Assembly (NCBI GenBank): GCA_026692885.1
Contig: JAPLNJ010000474.1
Location: 1-6,724 of the forward strand
Source of the DNA: Planctomycetota bacterium
GTDB lineage: Bacteria; Planctomycetota; Planctomycetia; Pirellulales; Pirellulaceae
Direction: 5' to 3'
Length of the DNA stretch: 6,724 bases
The notes beneath the pieces are model-generated. The model had not been told where the DNA came from. It made no database searches and was given only the letters and a program-made list of their open reading frames with translations. Position numbers and translations under genes: made by a program. Positions 1 through 6,527 of this stretch are shown here, one piece after another. How positions within the stretch are numbered: the first letter of the stretch is position 1; every line of letters begins with the position of its first letter.

Positions 1-48
1 GGTAGCGATTCCCTCCGACAGCCCCGAATTCTCACGAATCCGGCTACC
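1..48. repeat. Imperfect inverted repeat (intergenic hairpin element)
   Basis: Bases 1-11 (GGTAGCGATTC) pair with 36-48 (GAATC, a 2-nt bulge CG at 41-42, then GCTACC). This gives an 11-bp stem around a 24-nt loop. A smaller competing stem lies inside: ATTC at 28-31 against GAAT at 36-39 with loop TCAC. The element starts at the window edge, so it may extend further left. The structure is seen directly. That it belongs to a dispersed planctomycete repeat family is only a recollection and is unchecked. No T-tract follows, so a classical terminator is not supported. Confidence 0.5.
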
Positions 49-67
49 AGAGTCCTTGACGGCGTTG

Positions 68-118
68 CCCCTCACCCCAACCCTCTCCCCGGAGTACCGG
101 GGCGAGGGAGTTGTTTTT
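68..118 (+). terminator. GC-rich hairpin plus T-tract in a C-rich intergenic repeat
   Basis: CCCTC (81-85) pairs with GAGGG (104-108), and CCCCGG (87-92) pairs with CCGGGG (97-102). One T-C mismatch (86/103) separates the two helices, and the loop is AGTA. A T-rich run (111-118, five consecutive Ts at 114-118) follows on the + strand, as in a rho-independent terminator for a rightward gene lying left of the window. On the minus strand the hairpin lies about 50 nt past the cysNC stop codon but has no T-tract, so there it could only stabilise the 3' end. The preceding bases (CCCTCACCCCAACCCT, 69-84) together with the hairpin resemble a C-rich palindromic repeat common between genes in many bacteria. 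It may therefore be a repeat that happens to look like a terminator. Confidence 0.42.
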
Positions 119-157
119 CGGCCGCGCCCAAGTGCGCGGTGGATGTGTTTCAGTCTC

Positions 158-2095
158 TCAGAAAATGATTTTTCTGGCCGTCAGCAACTCGATAATCTGA
201 TCGACACACTCGCTGACGGGACACGTCTCCGTGGGCAGGACCAGATCGGCCGACGAAGGCGGCTCGTAGGGAGCGGTGACACCGGGGAAGTTGGCGATGT
301 CGCCTGCATCGGCACGCGCATATTGCCCAGCGGTGTCGCGCGTGCGGCAGACTTCCGCAGACGCCGACAAGTACACCACCAGGAAGCGGTCGCGTCCGAC
401 CACGTCGGCAGCCCGTTGCCGCACTGCTTCGCTGGGGGCGACCAAGGCCGCGATGCAGATCAGGCCCGCGTCGTTCATCAGCTTGGCCACTTCGGCCCCC
501 CGGCGCAGGTTCTCGGAGCGGTCCTCGGCCGTGAAGCCCAGATCCTTGCTGACCCCCAGCCGCAGATTCTGGCCGTCCAGCACGACACAAGCCCGCCCTT
601 CGTCGAACAAGCGGCGTTCCAGCGCGTAGGCGATGGTGCTCTTCCCAGAACTGGTCAAGCCCGTCAGTAACACGGTACAAGGTGCTTGCCCGAACCGGGC
701 GGACCGCTGTGTCACGGAGACATTGCTAGGCTGGCTGTGCAGGCCGGGGCTGAGCGGCTGATCGTCCCAGTGGTCGTGCCGTTGATCGGCGGTCGCTCGG
801 GACATGATCATTCCCGCCCCGACCGTGCTGTTGGTCAGACGATCGATGACGATGAACCCTCCCGTGCTCCGGTTGCGACGGTAATCATCGAATGCGATCG
901 GCTCGGTCAGGGTGATGGCACAGCGGCCGATTTCATTCAGCTTCAGCGTCGGCGAGTCTTGGCGATGCAACGTATTGACGTCCACTTGGTAACGCAGGGT
1001 CTCAATGGCGCCGGCGATTGTTTTGGTCGTCTGCTTAAACAGATACGGCTTGCCGGGCACCATGGGATCCTCGGCCATCCACACCAGCATGGCCTCCAGA
1101 CGTTGCTCCAGCTTGGGCATGTTGCCGGGCCGCACGATCATGTTCCCGCGGCTGATGTCGATTTCGTCCTCCAAGGTCAACGTCACGGCTTGCGGCGCAA
1201 AAGCCTCCTCCCATTCCCCATCGAAGGTCACGATCGACTTGACGCGACTGGTCTTGCGCGAGGGCAGCACGATGACCTGGTCCCCCTTGCGCACGATGCC
1301 GGAGGCGATCGTGCCCGAGTAACCGCGGAAGTCCAAGTTGGGGCGACTGACCGCTTGGACCGGAAAACGAAAGTCCTCCAGATTGCGGTCCGAGCCGATG
1401 TACACCGTGTCCAGGAAGCTCATCAACGTGCTGCCCCGATACCAGGGCATGTGCTGGCTCGCATCGACGACGTTGTCGCCGTGCAGGGCCGCGATCGGAA
1501 TGAAGTGCAGATCCGGAATGTCCAGCCGTGCGGCGAATTCCTTGTAGTCGGTCCGAATGCCCTCGAAGACGTCCTCGCGGTAGTCCATCAAGTCCATCTT
1601 GTTGACGGCGACCAGCACGTGCTTGATGCCCAGCAGCGAGACGATAAAGCTATGCCGCCGCGTCTGCGTCACGACCCCGTTGCGCGCGTCGATCAGGATG
1701 ATCGCCAAATCGGCCGTCGACGCTCCCGTGGCCATGTTGCGGGTGTACTGCTCGTGTCCTGGTGTATCGGCGATGATGAACTTCCGCCGCGACGTGGAGA
1801 AGTACCGATAGGCTACATCGATCGTGATTCCCTGTTCGCGTTCTGCTTTCAGTCCATCGGTGTACAGTGCGGGATCAAATCCGCCGCCGGTCGTGCCGTG
1901 AATGGCAGAATCCCGCTCCAAAGCCTTCAACTGATCTTCGTAGATCAGTTTGGCGTCGTAGAACAGGCGTCCGATCAACGTGCTCTTGCCATCGTCGACG
2001 CTGCCGCACGTCAGGAATCGCAGCAGCTCCTTGCGCTCATGCTGCAGCAAGTAAGCGTTGATGTCGGTCGCAATCAAGTCGGAGCGGTGAGACAT
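158..2095 (-). CDS. cysNC: Bifunctional sulfate adenylyltransferase subunit 1 / adenylylsulfate kinase (CysN-CysC fusion)
   Basis: This 645-residue cytosolic enzyme has two parts. The CysN half is an EF-Tu-like GTPase that drives APS synthesis by CysD. The CysC half phosphorylates APS to PAPS. GTPase motifs visible are the P-loop GSVDDGKST (31-39), [12 protein letters not shown] (85-96), DTPGH (110-114) and NKMD (165-168). Beta-barrel domains follow at about 240-435 and a linker at about 436-470. The kinase domain (about 471-640) has its own P-loop GLTSSGKST (479-487), then LDGQNLRLG (506-514), [12 protein letters not shown] (524-535), VCRTRD (582-587) and GVTAPYEPP (605-613). Two usual kinase residues differ: DGDN reads DGQN (Q509), and the ARAG segment reads ADAG (D596). 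The ATG at 2095 gives the normal CysN N-terminus and lies 21 nt after the cysD stop. An AAGGG (2111-2107) 11 nt upstream could act as ribosome binding site. The gene is the second of a cysD-cysNC operon. Fused CysNC is known in several phyla, so the fusion itself is not unusual. Confidence 0.96.
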   Translation of the reverse strand: MSHRSDLIATDINAYLLQHERKELLRFLTCGSVDDGKSTLIGRLFYDAKLIYEDQLKALERDSAIHGTTGGGFDPALYTDGLKAEREQGITIDVAYRYFSTSRRKFIIADTPGHEQYTRNMATGASTADLAIILIDARNGVVTQTRRHSFIVSLLGIKHVLVAVNKMDLMDYREDVFEGIRTDYKEFAARLDIPDLHFIPIAALHGDNVVDASQHMPWYRGSTLMSFLDTVYIGSDRNLEDFRFPVQAVSRPNLDFRGYSGTIASGIVRKGDQVIVLPSRKTSRVKSIVTFDGEWEEAFAPQAVTLTLEDEIDISRGNMIVRPGNMPKLEQRLEAMLVWMAEDPMVPGKPYLFKQTTKTIAGAIETLRYQVDVNTLHRQDSPTLKLNEIGRCAITLTEPIAFDDYRRNRSTGGFIVIDRLTNSTVGAGMIMSRATADQRHDHWDDQPLSPGLHSQPSNVSVTQRSARFGQAPCTVLLTGLTSSGKSTIAYALERRLFDEGRACVVLDGQNLRLGVSKDLGFTAEDRSENLRRGAEVAKLMNDAGLICIAALVAPSEAVRQRAADVVGRDRFLVVYLSASAEVCRTRDTAGQYARADAGDIANFPGVTAPYEPPSSADLVLPTETCPVSECVDQIIELLTARKIIF

Positions 2096-2096
2096 A

Positions 2097-2134
2097 ATCA
2101 GAAGTACCCTTCGCGATCAGAAATACCCTTCACG
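2097..2134 (-). repeat. 19-bp tandem duplication of the cysD 3' end
   Basis: Bases 2116-2134 and 2097-2115 are directly adjacent copies, 17 of 19 identical. On the minus strand copy 1 encodes the last residues of CysD (REGYF, then TGA). Copy 2 begins directly after the last base of copy 1 and spells the same residues and stop in another frame, ending 2 nt before the cysNC ATG. The two mismatches (2104/2123 and 2113/2132) are C/T differences on the coding strand, at third positions of the Tyr and Arg codons, so both are silent. Copy 2 makes up nearly all of the cysD-cysNC spacer and supplies AAGGG (2111-2107), a plausible ribosome binding site for cysNC. Confidence 0.85.
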
Positions 2135-3025
2135 CTTCTTATCTTCCATGCTGCCTTCGTCGTCGTTGTCGATGACCCGGCCCTGACGCTCCGAGGTCGT
2201 GCACAGCAGCATCTCCTGGATGATCTCCGGCAGGGTGGTCGCCGTCGAGAGCACGGCGCCGGTCAAGGGATAACAGCCCAGCGTGCGGAAGCGGATCATT
2301 TTCAGAGCGGGCTGCTCGCCGGGCCTCAGCTGCAACCGGTCGTCATCGACCAGGATCAGGTTCCCGTCCCGCTTGACGACGGGCCGGAGGGCGGCGAAAT
2401 AGAGCGGCACGATGGGGATCTGCTCCAGGTGAATGTACTGCCAGACGTCGAGTTCGGTCCAGTTCGAGAGCGGGAAGACGCGGATGCTCTCGCCCCGGTT
2501 GACGCGGGCGTTGTACAGATGCCACAGTTCGGGACGCTGATTCTTGGGATCCCACCGGTGGAACTTATCGCGGAACGAGAAGACCCGCTCCTTGGCGCGT
2601 GATTTCTCTTCATCGCGGCGCGCGCCCCCAAAGGCCGCGTCGAACTTGTACTTGTCCAGGGCCTGTTTCAGACCCTCGGTCTTCATCACCGTGGTGTGTT
2701 TGCCGCTGTGCTCAAACGGGTCAATATTGAGCTGCCGACCTGCCTCGTTGACGTACGACAGCACTTCCAGCCCCAATTGCTGCCGGGCGTAGCGATCCCG
2801 GAATTCGTACATGTCCCGGAACTTCCAGGTCGTATCGACATGCATCAACGGAAACGGGGGCTTGCCAGGGTAGAAGGCCTTCCTGGCCAGATGCACCATC
2901 ACCGCCGAGTCCTTGCCGATGGAATACAGCATCACAGGGTTGGCGAACTCCGCCACGACCTCGCGGATGATGTAAATGCTCTCTGCTTCGAGTTCTTTGA
3001 GGTGGGTCAGCGTGTAGCTTGCCAT
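2117..3025 (-). CDS. cysD: Sulfate adenylyltransferase subunit 2 (ATP sulfurylase catalytic subunit)
   Basis: CysD joins sulfate to the AMP moiety of ATP to form APS and pyrophosphate. It acts in the cytosol as a complex with the CysN GTPase. The 302-residue length equals that of E. coli CysD. Family hallmarks are [17 protein letters not shown] (6-22), the PP-loop SIGKDS (35-40) with [15 protein letters not shown] after it, HVDTTWKFR (62-70), [15 protein letters not shown] (133-147), [14 protein letters not shown] (155-168), [17 protein letters not shown] (182-198), [14 protein letters not shown] (245-258), [10 protein letters not shown] (277-286) and the C-terminus EDKKREGYF. The ATG at 3025 gives the standard N-terminus. 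No strong Shine-Dalgarno sequence lies upstream, which is not unusual in planctomycetes. It is the first gene of the operon, with cysNC following 21 nt after its stop. Its 3' end is duplicated in the spacer. I see no broken motif. Confidence 0.97.
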   Translation of the reverse strand: MASYTLTHLKELEAESIYIIREVVAEFANPVMLYSIGKDSAVMVHLARKAFYPGKPPFPLMHVDTTWKFRDMYEFRDRYARQQLGLEVLSYVNEAGRQLNIDPFEHSGKHTTVMKTEGLKQALDKYKFDAAFGGARRDEEKSRAKERVFSFRDKFHRWDPKNQRPELWHLYNARVNRGESIRVFPLSNWTELDVWQYIHLEQIPIVPLYFAALRPVVKRDGNLILVDDDRLQLRPGEQPALKMIRFRTLGCYPLTGAVLSTATTLPEIIQEMLLCTTSERQGRVIDNDDEGSMEDKKREGYF

Positions 3026-3292
3026 AGGCTGTCGATCCAGGCGCGGGCCTTGTTGCGATTATTAGAGCTATTCTACGGTCGCCGCAGAAGGCCCGTCAGT
3101 CCCCGCAGCCCGTACAAGTTCTATTGTCGGCAAAACTGTCACGGAGAAGTGATCGGATTGGCACTATTCTGTGGCTTGCTGGGCCTACTTTGGTAATTCT
3201 GATTTTACTCGCCGGACCTCCGATACCGATCTTTCCAGACAGTGCTCCATGCAGTTCCCGCAATCACTCCAACCTCGGATAGGCAAAAATCG
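3026..3292. other. Divergent intergenic region between cysD and the secreted-protein gene
   Basis: These 267 bases must hold the start signals for the leftward cysDNC operon and the rightward 932-residue protein. I see no convincing sigma-70 promoter on either strand. On the minus strand TAGAAT (3075-3070) resembles a -10 box but has no -35 at normal spacing. On the plus strand TTGGCA (3158-3163) has no -10 box at 16-18 nt. CTATTCT occurs twice (3068-3074 and 3164-3170), which is too short to interpret. No CysB-like site, riboswitch or clear palindrome was found. GGATAGG (3277-3283), 9 nt before the ATG at 3293, is a plausible weak ribosome binding site. Confidence 0.45.
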
Positions 3293-6091
3293 ATGAGACG
3301 CACGAGTGGTTTGCGTACTTGGCCGGTGCTGCTGCCAATGCTGGCGCTGTTTATTGGCAGTCTGCTCGCACCGCGCGAATGGGCGCAGGTGACGATGATC
3401 CCGATCGCTAAGTTGGTCGGCTCGAAGGATCGCGGACGCATGATTGGGGCACGCCTCGAGCGGACGTCACCCGGCAGCGTAGATCCACGACCGGAAACCA
3501 CCGCCGGGCCCGCCCTCGCCTCCGTATCTCCCGATCAGACTGGGTCCGACACCCTCACGACCAGTCGGCCAGCGCCCGATACGGCGCCGCCCACTCGGCC
3601 CGATACGCAGCAGACCGAAGACCAGGTACAAGTTGCAACGCTGGATTCGCCGCAGGTCGCCAAGGTGGACGAGAGCCAGGTCGCGGAGGTTCGCGGGACT
3701 GCGGGCAGGAACACGTTCCAGGAACTCCTACTGTCGGCGCAGGACGTGTGTCCCCTGATTTCTCCCCAGGGCGACGCCGTCGAGATAGGGCTTCCACCCA
3801 GTGAGGCCCTCGGCGCTCTGGAACAGTACGCGCAACCGAAACGCGTGGTAGAAGTCGCTCCTCCGGTTGCGAAACAGGTCTACCCGCCCGCACCGTTGTC
3901 GGCGAACGTCGCGCTGTCGGCACCCGATGAACTCGGGGCTTCGGCCTCGACGTCCCGGGACCCCTCGCGTTTGCCCTCCGAAGTGACGTTACCGAACGCC
4001 TGGGAAAACGCCCAGAATCTGGATCGTCAAGTTCTGAACGCCCGCACCGACGTCGTGACTCATTGGCCCTATCCCGTGGAGATCGCACGGCGGCTGGAAA
4101 CACTGGCCGCGCGGGAGCCTTGCGCCAAGTGCTGTGCCGACATCGTGGACCAACTCCGGCAATTGCAGGGACTGGATGCGTTGGCTTCGCCCACCGTCAC
4201 AACCTGCCTGCAGCGTTTGCGCGACCTGGCGAAACAAGCGGCCGAATACGGCGCCACCGTCGAAGACCTGAACGACCGCGCCGAACTGCAACGCGTCGCG
4301 CATGGTTTGACACGACGTTTGGCGATTTGGAGCCAAGTCACCGCCATCGCTTCGCAGTCCGCTGAACCTGTCGCCAGCGGTGTGCGCGACGCTCGGCAGC
4401 TGACCGCGGTACTGGCGACGGTGGAGAAGAAACTCCAGGCCAGCGACAACGCCCGCAAATGGCGCGAGTATCTATTGCTGGGCGAAGCCCAAAAGTGTCT
4501 CTCGCAGGACCATCCGTTCAACACGCAAGAGTATCGCGTGTTGTTGAAGCGAATCCTGCTGCGGATCGATTTCGCCAGCCTGACTCCACAGGAAGAGGCG
4601 TTCCTACAACAGCCTGAGTTGGCTGCCTTGACGACCGAACTCCGGCATTTGGTCATGGAGCCGATCAGCTACTTCACCTTGCTGGACGAGTTGGAACGTT
4701 ACGAGAGTGAGCTGGAACCGAAGCATGCCTTGCAGGCCGCCACAGCGCAACAGATGTTACGCTGGTCGGAGAATCCGGCCGTCGTGGAACTCGGCCAGAA
4801 ACTGGATGCCCACTACCGCAACGCGAACGTGCGGATCTCCGTCTCCAAGCAACTGATTCAACGGCTGCTGCCCGGTCCGGAACGCACCTCCATGGGGGTC
4901 GACGATGTGATCATGGGCGCACGCACGGTCGGGTCTAGCGAGACCCTGACCCAGCTCCAGGTGCGACTGATTCCCAGCTCGCAGAGTTGGCGGTTTGGCC
5001 TGGAAGCAAACGGCAACGTGGCGTCGGAGACATCCTCCCGCAAGGGTCCCGCCACGTTCTACAGTTCGGGCAACTCCGTGTTCCGTGCCCAAAAGGAAGT
5101 TATCGTCAATGCCCACGGAGTACGCCATACGCCGGCTGCGGCGGCCGCTGCCAGCGCCAACGATCTGACCGGCTTGGAGACAGCGCTGGATCCGCTGCCG
5201 ATCCTCGGCGAGATCGCCCAGAACATCGCCCGCAAGCAATACCTGAGCCGGTCGGATGCTGCCCGGACGGAGATGCAGGATAAAATCGCCTGGCAGGCCA
5301 GTCAGCGATTCGACAGCGCGGTAGACGAGCGACTGCAGGAGGTGCGTCAGCAGTTTGTGGCGCAGTTCTACCAGCCCACGCGCAAGTTGGCCTTGAATCC
5401 TGCGGTGCTGGACATGCAGACGAGTCAAGATCGCATGGTGGTACGCTACCGGCTGGCGGGGTTCCATCAATTGGCGGCGCATACGCCTCGACCCCAGGCC
5501 CCCAGCAGCAGCGTGCTCAGCGTGCAACTGCATGAGTCGGCCCTGAACAACCTGTTGGAGCAGATTGGCTGGGCCGGCCGAGAGGCGAACTTCCGTCAAC
5601 TGCACCAGGAACTGGCCCAGCTGTTCCATCGGCCAAGCATGACCTTGCCCGAGGACTTCCCTGACGACGTGACGGTGCGGTTCGCCGACGCCCATCCCTT
5701 GCACGTCGCTTTCCAGGAAGGACACGTCAGCTTGGTGCTAGCTTTTGCCGAGCTTGCGCAAGGCCGTAATCGATGGCGTGACTTTACCGTCCGCGTACGC
5801 TACCTGCCGGCCCCGGAGCAATCGGGCGCCGATCTGGTACGCGACGAATATGTGGAACTGTCCGGCAAACGACTGCGCTTCCGTGATCAGGTCGCGTTGC
5901 GGGCGATCTTCAGTAGGGTCTTCCTGCGCAACCAGCCAATCGATGTGCTCAGCAAACTCTTACGCACCGACCGGCGTCTGAAGGGCCTAGGCGTGACACA
6001 AATCGCCATCGACGATGGCTGGATCGGCGTGGCGGTCGGTGAGATCGCCCCAGTGCAGGTGGCCGGCAAGACGAAACCAGTCGTGCATTAG
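3293..6091 (+). CDS. Large secreted or membrane-anchored protein of unknown function, probably planctomycete-specific
   Basis: The family is not recognised; 932 residues from the ATG at 3293. That start gives an RR-type n-region and a hydrophobic stretch (about residues 10-25, WPVLLPMLALFIGSLLA), so a signal peptide, possibly cut after REWA (31), or a membrane anchor is likely. A GTG at 3242 in the same frame would add 17 polar residues in front and is less likely. Next comes a Pro/Thr/Asp/Gln-rich, probably disordered region (about 55-235) with QVQVATLDSPQVAKV-like stretches. A long helical region (about 240-505) carries CAKCC (277-281) and RVAHGLTRRLAIWSQV (334-349). A beta-rich section (about 510-610) follows, then an Ala-rich stretch and helices (about 612-695). 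The C-terminal mixed alpha/beta part (about 700-920) contains SVQLHESALNNLLEQI (743-758). That segment, like ISVSKQLIQRLLP (515-527), has the strand-then-helix look of TULIP lipid-binding modules; this is speculation. No catalytic motif is visible. The composition and arrangement resemble large planctomycete hypotheticals as I remember them. It is divergent from cysD, and repeats follow it. Confidence 0.88.
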   Translation: MRRTSGLRTWPVLLPMLALFIGSLLAPREWAQVTMIPIAKLVGSKDRGRMIGARLERTSPGSVDPRPETTAGPALASVSPDQTGSDTLTTSRPAPDTAPPTRPDTQQTEDQVQVATLDSPQVAKVDESQVAEVRGTAGRNTFQELLLSAQDVCPLISPQGDAVEIGLPPSEALGALEQYAQPKRVVEVAPPVAKQVYPPAPLSANVALSAPDELGASASTSRDPSRLPSEVTLPNAWENAQNLDRQVLNARTDVVTHWPYPVEIARRLETLAAREPCAKCCADIVDQLRQLQGLDALASPTVTTCLQRLRDLAKQAAEYGATVEDLNDRAELQRVAHGLTRRLAIWSQVTAIASQSAEPVASGVRDARQLTAVLATVEKKLQASDNARKWREYLLLGEAQKCLSQDHPFNTQEYRVLLKRILLRIDFASLTPQEEAFLQQPELAALTTELRHLVMEPISYFTLLDELERYESELEPKHALQAATAQQMLRWSENPAVVELGQKLDAHYRNANVRISVSKQLIQRLLPGPERTSMGVDDVIMGARTVGSSETLTQLQVRLIPSSQSWRFGLEANGNVASETSSRKGPATFYSSGNSVFRAQKEVIVNAHGVRHTPAAAAAASANDLTGLETALDPLPILGEIAQNIARKQYLSRSDAARTEMQDKIAWQASQRFDSAVDERLQEVRQQFVAQFYQPTRKLALNPAVLDMQTSQDRMVVRYRLAGFHQLAAHTPRPQAPSSSVLSVQLHESALNNLLEQIGWAGREANFRQLHQELAQLFHRPSMTLPEDFPDDVTVRFADAHPLHVAFQEGHVSLVLAFAELAQGRNRWRDFTVRVRYLPAPEQSGADLVRDEYVELSGKRLRFRDQVALRAIFSRVFLRNQPIDVLSKLLRTDRRLKGLGVTQIAIDDGWIGVAVGEIAPVQVAGKTKPVVH

Positions 6092-6133
6092 AAACGGTTG
6101 AGAAATAGCTTCGGCATGTGCCTTTTCGGACCC
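6092..6133. other. Short 3' spacer after the secreted-protein gene
   Basis: These 42 bases separate the stop codon from the first repeat element. GGCATGTGCC followed by TTTT (6113-6126) is only a very weak terminator candidate, with at most 3-4 base pairs. No stronger terminator is seen, so the larger hairpins that follow may mark or protect the transcript end. Confidence 0.3.
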
Positions 6134-6250
6134 TCAGGCGAGCGGCAGGAAATAAATTACCAAACCGAATGTAGGATGGTCTTCCAAGACCGTCCCGATC
6201 GGCCTGGAAAGGCCGACCTACGGGGAAGTTATTTCCTGCCGCTCGCCTCA
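6134..6250. mobile_element. Nested inverted-repeat element, MITE-like or REPIN-like, no coding capacity
   Basis: Bases 6136-6155 (AGGCGAGCGGCAGGAAATAA) and 6229-6248 are exact reverse complements, 20 of 20. They form terminal inverted repeats of a 113-bp unit. A trinucleotide TCA lies at both outer boundaries (6134-6136 and 6248-6250). If the terminal repeats are taken as 19 bp (6137-6155 and 6229-6247), this would be a 3-bp target-site duplication, but three bases are weak evidence. The core (6171-6221) holds two further hairpins, annotated separately. No ORF inside is credible. The structure fits a non-autonomous element moved by a transposase encoded elsewhere, or a REP-doublet type repeat. 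The inverted repeats are seen directly; mobility is inferred. Confidence 0.6.
6171..6221. repeat. Bipalindromic core: two hairpins closed by an outer short stem
   Basis: Hairpin 1: 6174-6183 pairs with 6186-6195 around CC, ten pairs including one T-G, with GGTCTT/AAGACC at its centre. Hairpin 2: TCGGCCT (6199-6205) pairs with AGGCCGA (6210-6216) across GGAA, a GNRA-type tetraloop if transcribed. GTAGG (6171-6175) and CCTAC (6217-6221) are complementary and could close a three-way junction, competing with the base of hairpin 1. I recall similar GTAGG...CCTAC bipalindromes as common intergenic repeats in planctomycetes; this is not checked. Confidence 0.6.
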
Positions 6251-6342
6251 CCCCTACCCTGGCCCGCGCAAAATTGTATCCCAGGGCGTCCTTGCCATGG
6301 TGAGATTTGGACCGGCTTTTGTTCCAGATTGGCATGTCGGGT
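6251..6342. other. Intergenic spacer between repeat elements
   Basis: No credible gene is seen. CCCCTACCCTGGCCC (6251-6265) resembles the C-rich repeat at 69-90. CCCTGG (6257-6262) can pair with CCAGGG (6281-6286) over an 18-nt loop, and TGCCA (6293-6297) with TGGCA (6330-6334). These are short and may be chance. Confidence 0.35.
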
Positions 6343-6437
6343 CCCCATTCGGGCTTGCCCCGAATGGCACGAGGTTAAGCCTAACCTCCGATCCCCACTG
6401 GGCTTGCCCCAGTGGACAAGAGGTTTGAAAACCAAGG
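6343..6437. repeat. Tandem two-unit hairpin array, 50-bp period
   Basis: Unit 1 (6343-6392) and unit 2 (6393-6437, decayed at its end) share the plan CCCCA, a stem, GGGCTTGCCCC, the returning stem, TGG, then AGGTT and a second hairpin. Unit 1 first hairpin: CCATTCGGG (6345-6353) with CCCGAATGG (6359-6367). Unit 2: CCACTGGG (6395-6402) with CCCAGTGG (6408-6415). Both have the identical loop CTTGC. Unit 1 second hairpin: GAGGTTA (6371-6377) with TAACCTC (6382-6388), loop AGCC. In unit 2 this has shrunk to GGTT-TGAA-AACC (6422-6433). The stems differ between units but remain fully complementary. No ORF is plausible here. CRISPR is excluded because there are only two diverged units and no spacers. 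Confidence 0.65.
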
Positions 6438-6460
6438 CCGCGTACCGCAACCACACCTCG

Positions 6461-6517
6461 TTCCCTTCGCCGCATTCACCGCCCCGCAGGCGGGGCGGTG
6501 AATGCGGCGAAGAGGAA
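6461..6517. repeat. Long near-perfect palindrome (27-bp stem, 2-nt centre)
   Basis: Bases 6466-6487 are the exact reverse complement of 6490-6511 (22 of 22), with only AG at the centre. The pairing continues with C6465-G6512, skips one bulged A (6513), and resumes with TTCC (6461-6464) against GGAA (6514-6517). The total is 27 base pairs. The arms are GC-rich (for example GCATTCACCGCCCCGC, 6472-6487). There is no T-tract on either side, so it is not a canonical rho-independent terminator, though it could still stop or protect transcripts. As DNA it could extrude as a cruciform. Confidence 0.75.
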
Positions 6518-6519
6518 TA

Positions 6520-6527
6520 GGGGGGGG
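6520..6527. repeat. Homopolymer tract G8
   Basis: Eight consecutive G residues lie three bases after the long palindrome. Such a tract is prone to slippage. It is not within or just upstream of any recognised gene in this window, so a phase-variation role is not supported. Confidence 0.6.

Noticed and set aside
56..670. A 204-codon + strand frame, and a minus-strand alternative frame at 150-680
   Set aside because: Both overlap the CysC domain of cysNC in other frames. The + strand one also runs through the hairpin repeat at 68-118.
686..2602. A 638-codon open frame on the + strand opposite cysNC and cysD
   Set aside because: It lies antisense across two clearly conserved genes. The translation is rich in His, Gln, Arg and Asp with no recognisable domain, as expected from GC-rich codon bias on the other strand.
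3158..3191. Promoter TTGGCA...TACTTT for the secreted-protein gene
   Set aside because: The spacing is 22 nt, well outside the usual 16-18, and the -10 match is poor.
3242..3292. GTG at 3242 as start of the secreted protein
   Set aside because: It would place 17 polar residues before the RR-plus-hydrophobic signal. The ATG at 3293 gives a normal signal peptide and has GGATAGG 9 nt upstream.
4757..5725. A 322-codon minus-strand frame, and others at 3555-4103 and 4069-4656
   Set aside because: They lie opposite the 932-residue protein, whose own frame has a signal peptide and consistent composition. The antisense products show no domain.
6113..6126. Terminator GGCATGTGCC-TTTT after the secreted-protein gene
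   Set aside because: The stem is only 3-4 base pairs and the T-run is four bases, too weak to call.
6343..6437. CRISPR array
   Set aside because: There are only two diverged units, they are adjacent with no unique spacers, and no cas genes are present.
6098..6520. A 140-codon + strand open frame after the secreted-protein gene
   Set aside because: It starts just after the previous stop and reads straight through the inverted-repeat element, the hairpin array and the long palindrome. The product is Pro/Arg/Cys-rich with no protein-like pattern.
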